From contig NZ_SMLG01000001.1 of assembly GCF_004349195.1 (NCBI RefSeq), positions 744,001 to 808,000 on the forward strand: a stretch of DNA of 64,000 bases, read 5' to 3'. The stretch comes from Flavobacterium rhamnosiphilum (GTDB lineage: Bacteria > Bacteroidota > Bacteroidia > Flavobacteriales > Flavobacteriaceae). A program made the translations under genes and the position numbers. A model generated the notes under the pieces. That model made no database searches. It saw only the letters and a program-made list of their open reading frames with translations, and was not told the DNA's origin. Shown in pieces: positions 8,461-16,312 of this stretch; positions within the stretch are counted from its first letter, which is position 1; the number at the start of each line of letters is the position of its first letter.

Positions 8461-10629
8461 TTACTTTAAGTTTTTCTTTTTCAAAGGTTTGCTTTTCTTT
8501 GGGTGAACCAGTTTTAGCTCACTGATCAAGTTTTTTGCACCCGCATATTTATCCATAATAAAAAGGACGTAGCGTATGTCAACCATAATGTTTCTGCAAA
8601 TACTCGGGTCGTAATAGATATCACTCATGGTTCCTTCCCAAACCCTGTCAAAATTAAGTCCTATCAGGTTTCCGTTTGCGTCTATCGCTGGGCTTCCTGA
8701 ATTACCTCCAGTAGTGTGATTGGTACCAATAAAGTTAACAGGCATTTTGCCGTTTTCTCCATAGGGTCCGTAATCTTTGGTTTTATATAGATCGATCAAT
8801 TTGGATGGAACATCAAATTCATAATCTCCAGGGATGTATTTCTCCATTATCCCATCTAAATAGGTTATTGGTGTGTAAAGTGTAGCATCTTTAGGTTCGT
8901 ATCCTTTTACTTTTCCATAAGTAATTCTTAATGTGCTATTGGCATCCGGAAAAATTCTACTGTCTTTATTCAATTCCAATTGCGCTTTCATATACGTGCG
9001 TTGAAGTGCTGTAATCTTTAAATTGATTTCGTCGTATTTTGGTGCAACTTCTTTCGAATATTTATCAGCCAATTCTTTTACCAGCAGGAAACCTGGGTCA
9101 TTGTTTAAATTCGTTAAAACGGTTTGCGTATCGCCGGTTAGCAATTCTTTCAGACCTGCGTAATTTTGAAGTTTGGATTTGCTGTAAATTTCCGAAGCCA
9201 AATTTTTGGCATTTACATTCACTAAGCTTTGGGGTAAAAATTGTTTTGGAGATTTGGTAGCATACAATTCAATCAATTGCTCAAAAACTTTTTCATCAAC
9301 AATTGCATTAAAATCTTTGTAGAAGGTTTCCTGGCCGGTTTGTAAATTGTTTTTTCGGTCTGTAAAAGATTGCTCTCCTTTGGTTTTGTAAACTTGTTCC
9401 AGCTGATACAATTTGTAACCAACGCTTAGTAATTCTGTGTTGAGCTGTACAACTTCCGCAAAATAATCTCTGGCAGAGGCATATGGTGCTATTTCTGCGT
9501 AGTTTTTTTCAAAATCAGTCAAAAGTGTTCCGTATTCTTTTTCTTTGCCCGCTTTTGTTATTTTCTGCTGAAAGACTTTTTCAGATTCTCTTTTAATGGC
9601 AACGGCATTTGATTTTTTTAATCCTTGGGTTTCACCAATCCATTTTTTCCAATAATTAGCAATCTTGGCATATTTAGAGGCATACTGAATTTTAATAGCA
9701 TTGTCTTTTCTCATGAAACCATCAGCCACTTTCAGGGCTTTGTCTCTAATTTCGATTTTCCCCGGATTCAATTCGTTTACAATTTGTTCAATCGCAACAG
9801 AAGGTAAATATTCATTTGTTTTTCCTGGATAACCAAAAACCAATGTAAAATCATCTTCGGCTACACCATCAAGTGAAATCGGCAAGAAGTGTTTAGGAGT
9901 GTAAGGAACATTGTCTTTCGAATACGCAGCCGGACGATTGTTTTTGTCAGCATAAATTCTAAACAATGAAAAATCTCCCGTATGACGCGGCCAAACCCAG
10001 TTATCAGTATCAGAACCAAATTTCCCTATTGAGGAAGGCGGAGCGCCAACCAAACGGACATCTGTAAAAGTTTCTGTTACAAAAAGCATGTATTGATTGC
10101 CTTCATAAAACGTACGGATTTTATTTTCCTGCCAATTTTCCTTTGGTAAAGAATTAGTAAGTGCCGTAATGTTTTCTTGAATTTTCTTTTGTTTTTCGGA
10201 TTCACTGGTGAGAGAAGCAGTTCCTTCTAAAACTGATGTGGTTACATCTTCTATTTTTACAATAAAAGCGACGGTTAAGTTTTTATTAGGCAATTCGTCT
10301 TCCATTTTGAAAGCCCAAAATCCATCAGTAAGATAATCATGGTCTACTGTAGAGTGCGATTGAATTTGTGAAAATCCGCAATGGTGATTTGTTAAAATTA
10401 ATCCTTTTGGAGAAATAACTTCAGAGGTACAACCACCATTAAAGTGTGGAACGGCATCTTTTAAACTCGATTGATTGACATCGTAAATCTCTTTGACAGA
10501 CATTTTCATGCCTAAATTTTTCATTTCTGTTTCATTCATTCCTTTCAAAAGCGAAGGAATCCACATGCCTCCCTGCTGTGCTTGCGTCTGAATGACAAAT
10601 AATAATAAGAATAATTTTAAAATTTTCAT
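8461..10629 (-). CDS. S46 dipeptidyl-peptidase, DPP11 type (Asp/Glu-specific)
   Basis: A 722-residue periplasmic serine peptidase that removes dipeptides from peptide N-termini. A signal peptide ends at about residue 18 (TQAQ). The catalytic His lies in TNHHCG (residues 80-85) and the nucleophile is Ser644 in GGNSGSP. The residue 18 positions after the nucleophile (Arg662, in LNFDR) decides specificity in this family. Arg there is the DPP11 signature for Asp/Glu at P1; Gly there marks DPP7. So this enzyme is predicted to cut after acidic residues. Substrate preference is inferred from that residue. The stop is followed by spaced lysines (KKSKPLKKK), an unusually basic tail. Confidence 0.94.
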   Translation of the reverse strand: MKILKLFLLLFVIQTQAQQGGMWIPSLLKGMNETEMKNLGMKMSVKEIYDVNQSSLKDAVPHFNGGCTSEVISPKGLILTNHHCGFSQIQSHSTVDHDYLTDGFWAFKMEDELPNKNLTVAFIVKIEDVTTSVLEGTASLTSESEKQKKIQENITALTNSLPKENWQENKIRTFYEGNQYMLFVTETFTDVRLVGAPPSSIGKFGSDTDNWVWPRHTGDFSLFRIYADKNNRPAAYSKDNVPYTPKHFLPISLDGVAEDDFTLVFGYPGKTNEYLPSVAIEQIVNELNPGKIEIRDKALKVADGFMRKDNAIKIQYASKYAKIANYWKKWIGETQGLKKSNAVAIKRESEKVFQQKITKAGKEKEYGTLLTDFEKNYAEIAPYASARDYFAEVVQLNTELLSVGYKLYQLEQVYKTKGEQSFTDRKNNLQTGQETFYKDFNAIVDEKVFEQLIELYATKSPKQFLPQSLVNVNAKNLASEIYSKSKLQNYAGLKELLTGDTQTVLTNLNNDPGFLLVKELADKYSKEVAPKYDEINLKITALQRTYMKAQLELNKDSRIFPDANSTLRITYGKVKGYEPKDATLYTPITYLDGIMEKYIPGDYEFDVPSKLIDLYKTKDYGPYGENGKMPVNFIGTNHTTGGNSGSPAIDANGNLIGLNFDRVWEGTMSDIYYDPSICRNIMVDIRYVLFIMDKYAGAKNLISELKLVHPKKSKPLKKKNLK

Positions 10630-10652
10630 GGTATTAAATTTAGGGTGTAATT

Positions 10653-11099
10653 TTATTTGATTTTGTGTTTCATCAATTTTCTATTGTGCAACTCAAAATC
10701 GTGCGCAAGATACAATTTTTGTGCTTTTTCGTTGTGCTGTTCCACTTCCAGGTAAATCAGTTTTAACGATAGTTTATGACTTTCACTTTGAATGAATGCA
10801 ATGGCTTTACTGCCAATTCCTTTACCTCTCGCTTTTTCAGTCAAATACAATTCGTCTAAAAAAGCAATTTTTCCCTGGTATTCAAAACTAAAAACAAAGG
10901 TTAGGATAATGTAGCCTACAATTTCATTATCGGATAAAATGAGCCATGATTTCCCCAGATTTTCATTGGAAATAAATTCCTGAAATAAAGCTTTGGAAAC
11001 GTCAATAGCAATGGGATAATTATCAATTGCATAAAACTCTTGCATCATGGTTACAATCGCTTCAATATCAGAAAGCGCTAACGGTTTAAATTGGGTCAT
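10653..11099 (-). CDS. GNAT family N-acetyltransferase
   Basis: A 148-residue single GNAT domain. The acetyl-CoA loop is the stretch LTEKARGKGIGSKAI (about residues 92-106), preceded by the AFLDELYL strand and followed by LIYLEVEQHNEKAQKLY. The substrate is unknown. Its start overlaps the end of the Kdo transferase gene by 14 bases, so the two are translated from one mRNA. That linkage does not by itself tell the substrate. The gene sits 23 bases upstream of the DPP11 gene on the same strand and may be co-transcribed with it. Confidence 0.9.
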   Translation of the reverse strand: MTQFKPLALSDIEAIVTMMQEFYAIDNYPIAIDVSKALFQEFISNENLGKSWLILSDNEIVGYIILTFVFSFEYQGKIAFLDELYLTEKARGKGIGSKAIAFIQSESHKLSLKLIYLEVEQHNEKAQKLYLAHDFELHNRKLMKHKIK

Positions 11100-12330
11100 T
11101 CAAAATATGTTTTAAAATAATGGCAGTAGCCCCTTTATTCATTTGTACAAAAGTGCTGCACATATGTCCTTTTTCTTGTCGGATGTCATCATTCAGGATG
11201 AGGTTTGTAAATGCTTCGTCCAGCTCTTTATTATTGTTAATAGAAATACAAGCTTCCATATTTACCAGCGCTGTTGCTTCTGCAAAATGCGAATAGTTGG
11301 GTCCAATGAGTATTGGAACACCAAAAGTTGCCGGTTCCAGTAAATTGTGAACTCCGGGATTCCCGAAACCGCCACCTACATACGCAATATCTGCATAGCT
11401 ATAGATTTTGGTCAAAATACCAATCGTATCAATGATAAAAACATCGAAATCAGCGAGATTCTGTCCTTCTTTTTCAGAGAATAAAACAGTTTTTTTGGTG
11501 ATACTATTTTTTAATAGCTGAATTTGTTCTTCTTTAATATTATGTGGCGCAATTATAAACTTGACATTTAATGTATTCGAATTAATAAAATCTACTAATA
11601 GATTTTCGTCTTTTGGCCAAGAACTTCCCACGACAATGGTTAATGTATTGTCTTTAAACTGAGAAATAAAATCCAAGGAATTGTCTTTTTCTAAAATTGC
11701 GGCAACTCGGTCAAATCTGGTATCTCCGGAAACGGAAACATTAGTTTTACCTAATTGTTGCAGTAATTTTTTTGAAGTTTCATTTTGAACAAAAAAGTAA
11801 GTGAATGTATTTAATGCTTCTCTGTAAAAGCCGCCGTACCATTTGAAAAACAGTTGGTTTTTTCTAAGAATTCCAGAAATTAAATAGGTTTTGGTGTTCA
11901 GTTTTTTGAGTTCGGCTAAATAATTTGGCCAATATTCGTATTTAATAAAAAACACTAAATCCGGATGAACGAGTTTCAAAAAATTCTGAGCATTTTTCTT
12001 GGTGTCCAAAGGCAAATAAACCGTGACATCAGCAACGGTATTGTTTTTGCGGACTTCATAACCAGAAGGCGAAAAAAAAGTAACCACGATTTTGTGTGAT
12101 GGGAATTGTTCTTTTATTTTTTCAATCACGGGCAAGCCTTGTTCGTATTCGCCTAAGGAGGCAGCATGAAACCAGATTGTTTTATCAGTGGGTTTTATTT
12201 TTTGTTCCAAAGCAGGAAAAACCACTTTTCGACCATCTACAAAAAGTTTCATTTTTGGACTGAAAAGAGCTACGATTTTTAATAAAAAACCAGCAATTTG
12301 AACAATTAGATTATAGAGAAAAAGCATCAT
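11086..12330 (-). CDS. waaA: 3-deoxy-D-manno-octulosonic acid (Kdo) transferase
   Basis: Inner-membrane glycosyltransferase (GT30, KdtA) that adds Kdo from CMP-Kdo to the lipid A precursor, starting the LPS core. The 414-residue length is normal. The N-terminal hydrophobic segment (about 3-24) anchors it. The GT-B acceptor side shows FHAASLGEYEQGLPVI (about residues 54-69), with the catalytic-type Glu in GEYEQG, and VTFFSPSGYE. The donor side shows YVGGGFGNPGVHNLLEP near 318-334. Bacteroidota usually have one such gene. First gene of a waaA-GNAT unit. Confidence 0.95.
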   Translation of the reverse strand: MMLFLYNLIVQIAGFLLKIVALFSPKMKLFVDGRKVVFPALEQKIKPTDKTIWFHAASLGEYEQGLPVIEKIKEQFPSHKIVVTFFSPSGYEVRKNNTVADVTVYLPLDTKKNAQNFLKLVHPDLVFFIKYEYWPNYLAELKKLNTKTYLISGILRKNQLFFKWYGGFYREALNTFTYFFVQNETSKKLLQQLGKTNVSVSGDTRFDRVAAILEKDNSLDFISQFKDNTLTIVVGSSWPKDENLLVDFINSNTLNVKFIIAPHNIKEEQIQLLKNSITKKTVLFSEKEGQNLADFDVFIIDTIGILTKIYSYADIAYVGGGFGNPGVHNLLEPATFGVPILIGPNYSHFAEATALVNMEACISINNNKELDEAFTNLILNDDIRQEKGHMCSTFVQMNKGATAIILKHILNDPI

Positions 12331-12536
12331 TGAAATTTTGGGGCTAAAATACGTTTTCTTTATGTTTATTTCTTCCGCAGCAATATTTAAATTTTGGTTA
12401 TCAGGAACCCATTTTTTTATTTCATCAGAATAATATCTTTTTTTAATGTGGGTTTCATTGGTTTAAACTCATAAATAACTATTTTTGTTCTTCGTTTTAA
12501 GAAAGTGTTTGCTGTTTCTTAAAACCTTAAAATAAC

Positions 12537-12563
12537 GTCACCCTGTGCTCAGTCGAAGGGCGA
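12537..12563. repeat. Intergenic repeat of the GTCAcCCTG...CGAAGGG type
   Basis: The stretch GTCACCCTGTGCTCAGTCGA followed by AGGGCGAAC resembles a short imperfect palindrome I know from intergenic regions of many bacteria, Bacteroidota included. It lies in the waaA/DegT divergent intergenic region, just before the DegT start. Confidence 0.5.
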
Positions 12564-12581
12564 ACTTTAAACAAAATTTCA

Positions 12582-13712
12582 ATGAAAAAAATCCAAATGG
12601 TTGACCTGAAAAGTCAATATGATAAAATTGCAACCACTGTAAATGCTTCTATTCAGGAGGTTTTGGACACAAATACTTATATTAATGGACCTCAAGTTCA
12701 TCAATTTCAAAAATCTTTGGAAGAGTATCTGGACGTAAAACACGTAATTCCTTGCGCTAATGGAACCGATGCCTTGCAAATTGCGATGATGGGATTGGAT
12801 TTAAAGCCTGGAGATGAAGTAATCACTGCCGATTTTACTTTTGCAGCGACAGTGGAAGTGATAGCTTTACTGCAATTGACACCGGTTTTAGTCGATGTGG
12901 ATATGGATAATATGAATATTTCTATCGAAGGAATTAAACGCGCCATTACGCCAAAAACCAAAGCAATTGTTCCGGTACATTTATTTGGTCGTGCCGCTAA
13001 TATGGGCGCCATTATGGCTTTGGCCAAGGAGCATAATCTATATGTTATAGAAGACAATGCACAAGCGATTGGAGCTAATTGCAAGTTTTCGGATGGAACA
13101 AAAAAGAAAGCAGGGACAATTGGTCATGTGGGATCTACTTCATTTTTTCCTTCTAAAAATTTAGGATGCTATGGAGATGGTGGAGCTATTTTTACAAACG
13201 ATGATGCCTTGGCGCATAAACTTCGCGGGATTGTAAACCACGGAATGTACGAGCGGTACCACCATGATGTAGTAGGAGTAAATTCACGATTGGATAGTAT
13301 TCAAGCAGCAGTTTTGAATGCAAAATTAGCATTGCTGGACCAATATAACGAAGCGCGTAGAACAGCAGCGGCAAAATATAATGCTGCCTTTTCGGGTCAT
13401 TCTAATATTACAATTCCAGAGTTTGATTTAAATGGTGACGATCACGTTTTTCATCAATATACTTTGCGAATCATTAATGCCAATAGAGATGGATTGATGC
13501 AATATTTACTTGATAAAGGTATTCCGTGTGCCATTTATTACCCAATTCCATTGCATTCGCAGAAAGCATACGTGGATTCTAGATATAAAGAAGACCATTT
13601 TCCAGTGACAAACCAATTGGTTAAAGAAGTAATTTCGTTGCCAATGCATACAGAACTGGACGATGAGCAAATTAAATTCATAACGGACAGTGTTTTAGAG
13701 TTTTTGAAATAA
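12582..13712 (+). CDS. DegT/DnrJ/EryC1/StrS sugar aminotransferase
   Basis: A 376-residue PLP enzyme of the DegT family, which aminates nucleotide-linked keto-sugars for surface polysaccharide or glycan synthesis. Landmarks: ANGTDALQIA for phosphate binding (59-68), IEDNAQAIGA with the ring-stacking Asp (156-165), and the PLP lysine K192 in SFFPSKNLGC. The C-terminal PLHSQKAY (residues 323-330) is also typical. The closest named groups are WecE- and FdtB-like proteins, but the sugar cannot be told. It is followed by a terminator and then galE on the same strand, so the two lie side by side without forming an obvious polysaccharide cluster. Confidence 0.92.
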   Translation: MKKIQMVDLKSQYDKIATTVNASIQEVLDTNTYINGPQVHQFQKSLEEYLDVKHVIPCANGTDALQIAMMGLDLKPGDEVITADFTFAATVEVIALLQLTPVLVDVDMDNMNISIEGIKRAITPKTKAIVPVHLFGRAANMGAIMALAKEHNLYVIEDNAQAIGANCKFSDGTKKKAGTIGHVGSTSFFPSKNLGCYGDGGAIFTNDDALAHKLRGIVNHGMYERYHHDVVGVNSRLDSIQAAVLNAKLALLDQYNEARRTAAAKYNAAFSGHSNITIPEFDLNGDDHVFHQYTLRIINANRDGLMQYLLDKGIPCAIYYPIPLHSQKAYVDSRYKEDHFPVTNQLVKEVISLPMHTELDDEQIKFITDSVLEFLK

Positions 13713-13717
13713 TATAG

Positions 13718-13742
13718 AGACGCGATTTATCGCGTCTTTTTT
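13718..13742 (+). terminator. Terminator of the DegT aminotransferase gene
   Basis: Perfect 9-bp stem AGACGCGAT / ATCGCGTCT with a 2-base loop and a six-T run. A diverged second copy of the stem (AGATGCGAC / TTGCGTCT) lies at about 13763-13781. Confidence 0.85.
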
Positions 13743-13800
13743 ATGTGGTATAAATATAAAGGAGATGCGACAAATTGCGTCTGCATAAAAAAAAGTAATC

Positions 13801-14814
13801 ATGAAAATATTAGTTACAGGAGGTTTAGGTTTTATCGGTTCGCATACTGTTGTTGAATTACAAAATGAGGGTTTTGAAGTATTAGTTGTGGATAATTTAT
13901 CTAATACATCATTGAATGTGTTAGATGGAATTCAGAGTATTACCGGAAAAATTCCCGCTTTCGAAAAGTTAGATCTACGTGAAAAGGATAACGTTCAGGA
14001 TTTTTTCAAAAGGCATCATGATATTTCAGGTGTAATTCATTTTGCAGCTTCAAAAGCAGTAGGTGAAAGTGTCGAAAATCCGTTGTTGTATTATGAAAAT
14101 AATATCAATGCATTGGTGTATGTTTTACAGGAATTGCAGAAAAAACCAGAAGCTAATTTTATTTTCAGCTCGTCTTGTACCGTTTATGGTCAAGCCGAAA
14201 AAATGCCAATTACCGAAAACGCACCAGTACAACAGCCAATTTCTCCTTACGGGAATACTAAAAAAATTGGAGAAGAAATCATCATCGATGTGGCTAAGGT
14301 AACCAATATCAATGCGATTTTATTGCGTTATTTTAATCCAATTGGAGCGCATCCTTCTACTGAAATAGGAGAATTGCCTATTGGAGTTCCTCAGAATTTG
14401 GTGCCATTTATTACACAAACCGGTTTTGGATTGCGTAAAGAACTAGCCGTTTATGGAGATGATTACCCAACTCCAGACGGAACAGCGGTACGTGATTATA
14501 TTCACGTAGTCGATTTGGCGAAAGCCCATGTAATCGCTTTGCAGCGCTTATTGAATAAAAAAAATACTGCCAAAGTAGAAACATTCAATTTAGGTACAGG
14601 AACAGGAAGCTCTGTTTTAGAAGTCATCAATACTTTCGAAAAAGTAAGCGGTAAAAAATTACCATATAAAATTGTTGGTCGTAGAGAAGGCGATATTACA
14701 GAGGCTTACGCCAATACGGATAAAGCCAATACTGTTCTGGGATGGAAAGCACAATCGACGCTTGAAGAAGCGATGGCTAGTGCCTGGAAATGGGAACAGA
14801 AAATTAGAAAATAA
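13801..14814 (+). CDS. galE: UDP-glucose 4-epimerase
   Basis: Interconverts UDP-glucose and UDP-galactose (Leloir pathway and glycan precursor supply). A 337-residue extended short-chain dehydrogenase: NAD-binding GGLGFIGSHT at residues 7-16, catalytic Ser/Tyr/Lys in FSSSCTVYG and SPYGNTKKIGEE, LRYFNPIGAHP in the substrate domain, and DGTAVRDYIHVVDLA typical of GalE. The start ATG at 13801 is unambiguous. It is convergent with the small lipoprotein at 14850, sharing a bidirectional terminator. Confidence 0.96.
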   Translation: MKILVTGGLGFIGSHTVVELQNEGFEVLVVDNLSNTSLNVLDGIQSITGKIPAFEKLDLREKDNVQDFFKRHHDISGVIHFAASKAVGESVENPLLYYENNINALVYVLQELQKKPEANFIFSSSCTVYGQAEKMPITENAPVQQPISPYGNTKKIGEEIIIDVAKVTNINAILLRYFNPIGAHPSTEIGELPIGVPQNLVPFITQTGFGLRKELAVYGDDYPTPDGTAVRDYIHVVDLAKAHVIALQRLLNKKNTAKVETFNLGTGTGSSVLEVINTFEKVSGKKLPYKIVGRREGDITEAYANTDKANTVLGWKAQSTLEEAMASAWKWEQKIRK

Positions 14815-14847
14815 AAAAGAGGCTGTCATTGACAGCCTCTTTTTTTG
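14813..14847. terminator. Bidirectional terminator between galE and the small lipoprotein gene
   Basis: Stem GAGGCTGTCA / TGACAGCCTC with A-run and T-run on either side, serving both convergent genes. Confidence 0.9.
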
Positions 14848-14849
14848 AA

Positions 14850-15110
14850 TTATTTTTTTGCCGCTTCTTTCAATTTTTCAGCGGCTTGATTCATTTTGTC
14901 AGCCCCTTTTTTAAGAACTTCTCCTGCTTTAACCTTGGTGGAATCAGCTGCAGCGTCAACTTTTACAGCTGCTGTATCTATAGCTTCTTCCATTTCATTG
15001 CCAACGGCTTCTGTAGCCTCTTTTACTTCGTCTTTTGTTTCTTTTTTGCAAGAAGTCATTAAAGTTGCAATACATGCTAATCCTAAAAGTGCTTTTTTCA
15101 TTTTTTTCAT
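14850..15110 (-). CDS. Small helical lipoprotein
   Basis: An 86-residue predicted lipoprotein: signal peptide to LMTSC (Cys21), then a Lys/Glu/Ala-rich mature chain with no Gly-Pro breaks beyond GNEM and GADK. It is expected to be one long amphipathic helix. Heptad-like spacing of Ala and Val (VKEATEAVGNEMEEAIDTAA) suggests a coiled coil. Composition and size recall the Ala-rich lipoprotein at 8048-8272. An alternative start at the second ATG (residue 4) is possible. Function unknown. It is separated from fabD upstream by fabD's terminator, so it is likely its own unit. Confidence 0.82.
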   Translation of the reverse strand: MKKMKKALLGLACIATLMTSCKKETKDEVKEATEAVGNEMEEAIDTAAVKVDAAADSTKVKAGEVLKKGADKMNQAAEKLKEAAKK

Positions 15111-15151
15111 TTTAAAAAATTAAAATTGATTTGAACTCGTTTTATAAAGAT

Positions 15152-15187
15152 AAAAAAAATCCTCACAAACAAGAGTTTGTGAGGATA
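15152..15187 (-). terminator. Terminator of fabD
   Basis: Perfect 12-bp stem ATCCTCACAAAC / GTTTGTGAGGAT with an eight-T run on the minus strand, 29 bases past the fabD stop. Confidence 0.92.
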
Positions 15188-15215
15188 CTATTTTAAAGCA
15201 GTGATTGAATACTAA

Positions 15216-16091
15216 TTATGCATTCGCAGTAACCGCTTCTTTATCAATTTTGCCAATCAATCCGGCCAATACTTTTCCAGGACCTACTTCAGTAAATAAA
15301 GTAGCTCCGTCTTTTATCATTTGTTGTACAGATTGTGTCCATTTTACAGGGGCTGTCAATTGAATGATTAGGTTTTTCTTAATTTCGTCAGCATCAGAAA
15401 CTGCGCTAGCCGTTACATTTTGATATACCGGACAAATAGGAGTAGAGAACGTAGTTGCCTCAATAGCTGCAGCTAATTCTTCACGAGCCGGTTCCATCAT
15501 TGGAGAGTGAAAAGCACCGCCAACTGGTAATAATAAAGCGCGTTTTGCACCCGCAGCTTTCATCGCTTCACACGCTTTTTCTACTGCTGATGTTTCTCCG
15601 GAAATCACTAATTGTCCCGGGCAGTTGTAATTTGCAGCCACTACAATTCCGTCAACTGACGCGCAAACTTCTTCTACGATAGAGTCAGCCAACCCTAAAA
15701 CGGCTGCCATAGTAGATGGTTTTATTTCGCAGGCTTTTTGCATTGCCAAAGCTCTTTGTGAAACTAATTTTAATCCGTCTTCAAAAGATAATGCTCCATT
15801 TGCCACTAAAGCAGAGAATTCACCTAAGGAATGTCCCGCAACCATTTCTGGTTTGAAATCCTCACCTAACGTTTTTGCTAAAATCACCGAATGCAAGAAA
15901 ACGGCCGGTTGTGTAACTTTGGTTTCTTTCAATTCCTCAGCTGTACCTTCAAACATGATGTCTGTGATGCGGAAACCTAAAATTTCGTTGGCGCTCTCGA
16001 ATAATTCTTTTGCAAGAGCAGAATTTTCATATAAGTCTTTACCCATTCCTGTGAATTGTGCGCCTTGACCTGGAAATACGTATGCTTTCAT
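15216..16091 (-). CDS. fabD: Malonyl-CoA:ACP transacylase
   Basis: Moves malonate from CoA to acyl carrier protein for fatty-acid synthesis. A 291-residue alpha/beta hydrolase-like protein: FPGQGAQFTGMG at 6-17, nucleophile Ser88 in GHSLGEFSAL, catalytic His195 in GAFHSPMM, and the C-terminal EVGPGKVL. The length is normal for the family. It stands alone, not in a fab operon, as is common in Flavobacteriia. The product and pathway are secure from motifs. Confidence 0.97.
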   Translation of the reverse strand: MKAYVFPGQGAQFTGMGKDLYENSALAKELFESANEILGFRITDIMFEGTAEELKETKVTQPAVFLHSVILAKTLGEDFKPEMVAGHSLGEFSALVANGALSFEDGLKLVSQRALAMQKACEIKPSTMAAVLGLADSIVEEVCASVDGIVVAANYNCPGQLVISGETSAVEKACEAMKAAGAKRALLLPVGGAFHSPMMEPAREELAAAIEATTFSTPICPVYQNVTASAVSDADEIKKNLIIQLTAPVKWTQSVQQMIKDGATLFTEVGPGKVLAGLIGKIDKEAVTANA

Positions 16092-16312
16092 CTGTAGTTT
16101 TTTAGTGTTGTTTCTTTGTCTAAAGGAATACCAAAAGACATTTCATGTTTTTAATTAAAAGATTGAAAAATTAGTTTCAATCGGAATGCAAAAATACTAT
16201 TTTTTGCGGTATTGTAAATAAGGTTCCTGTTTTCTTTAAAATTGACACTTTTTTTAGTGTAACATTTAGGAGTATTAAAGACTAATATTGAAATATATAA
16301 AGACTGAATATC

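Noticed and set aside
14829..15123. Two plus-strand frames opposite the small lipoprotein gene
   Set aside because: They begin inside the terminator or lack starts with any promoter. The minus-strand frame has a clear lipobox.
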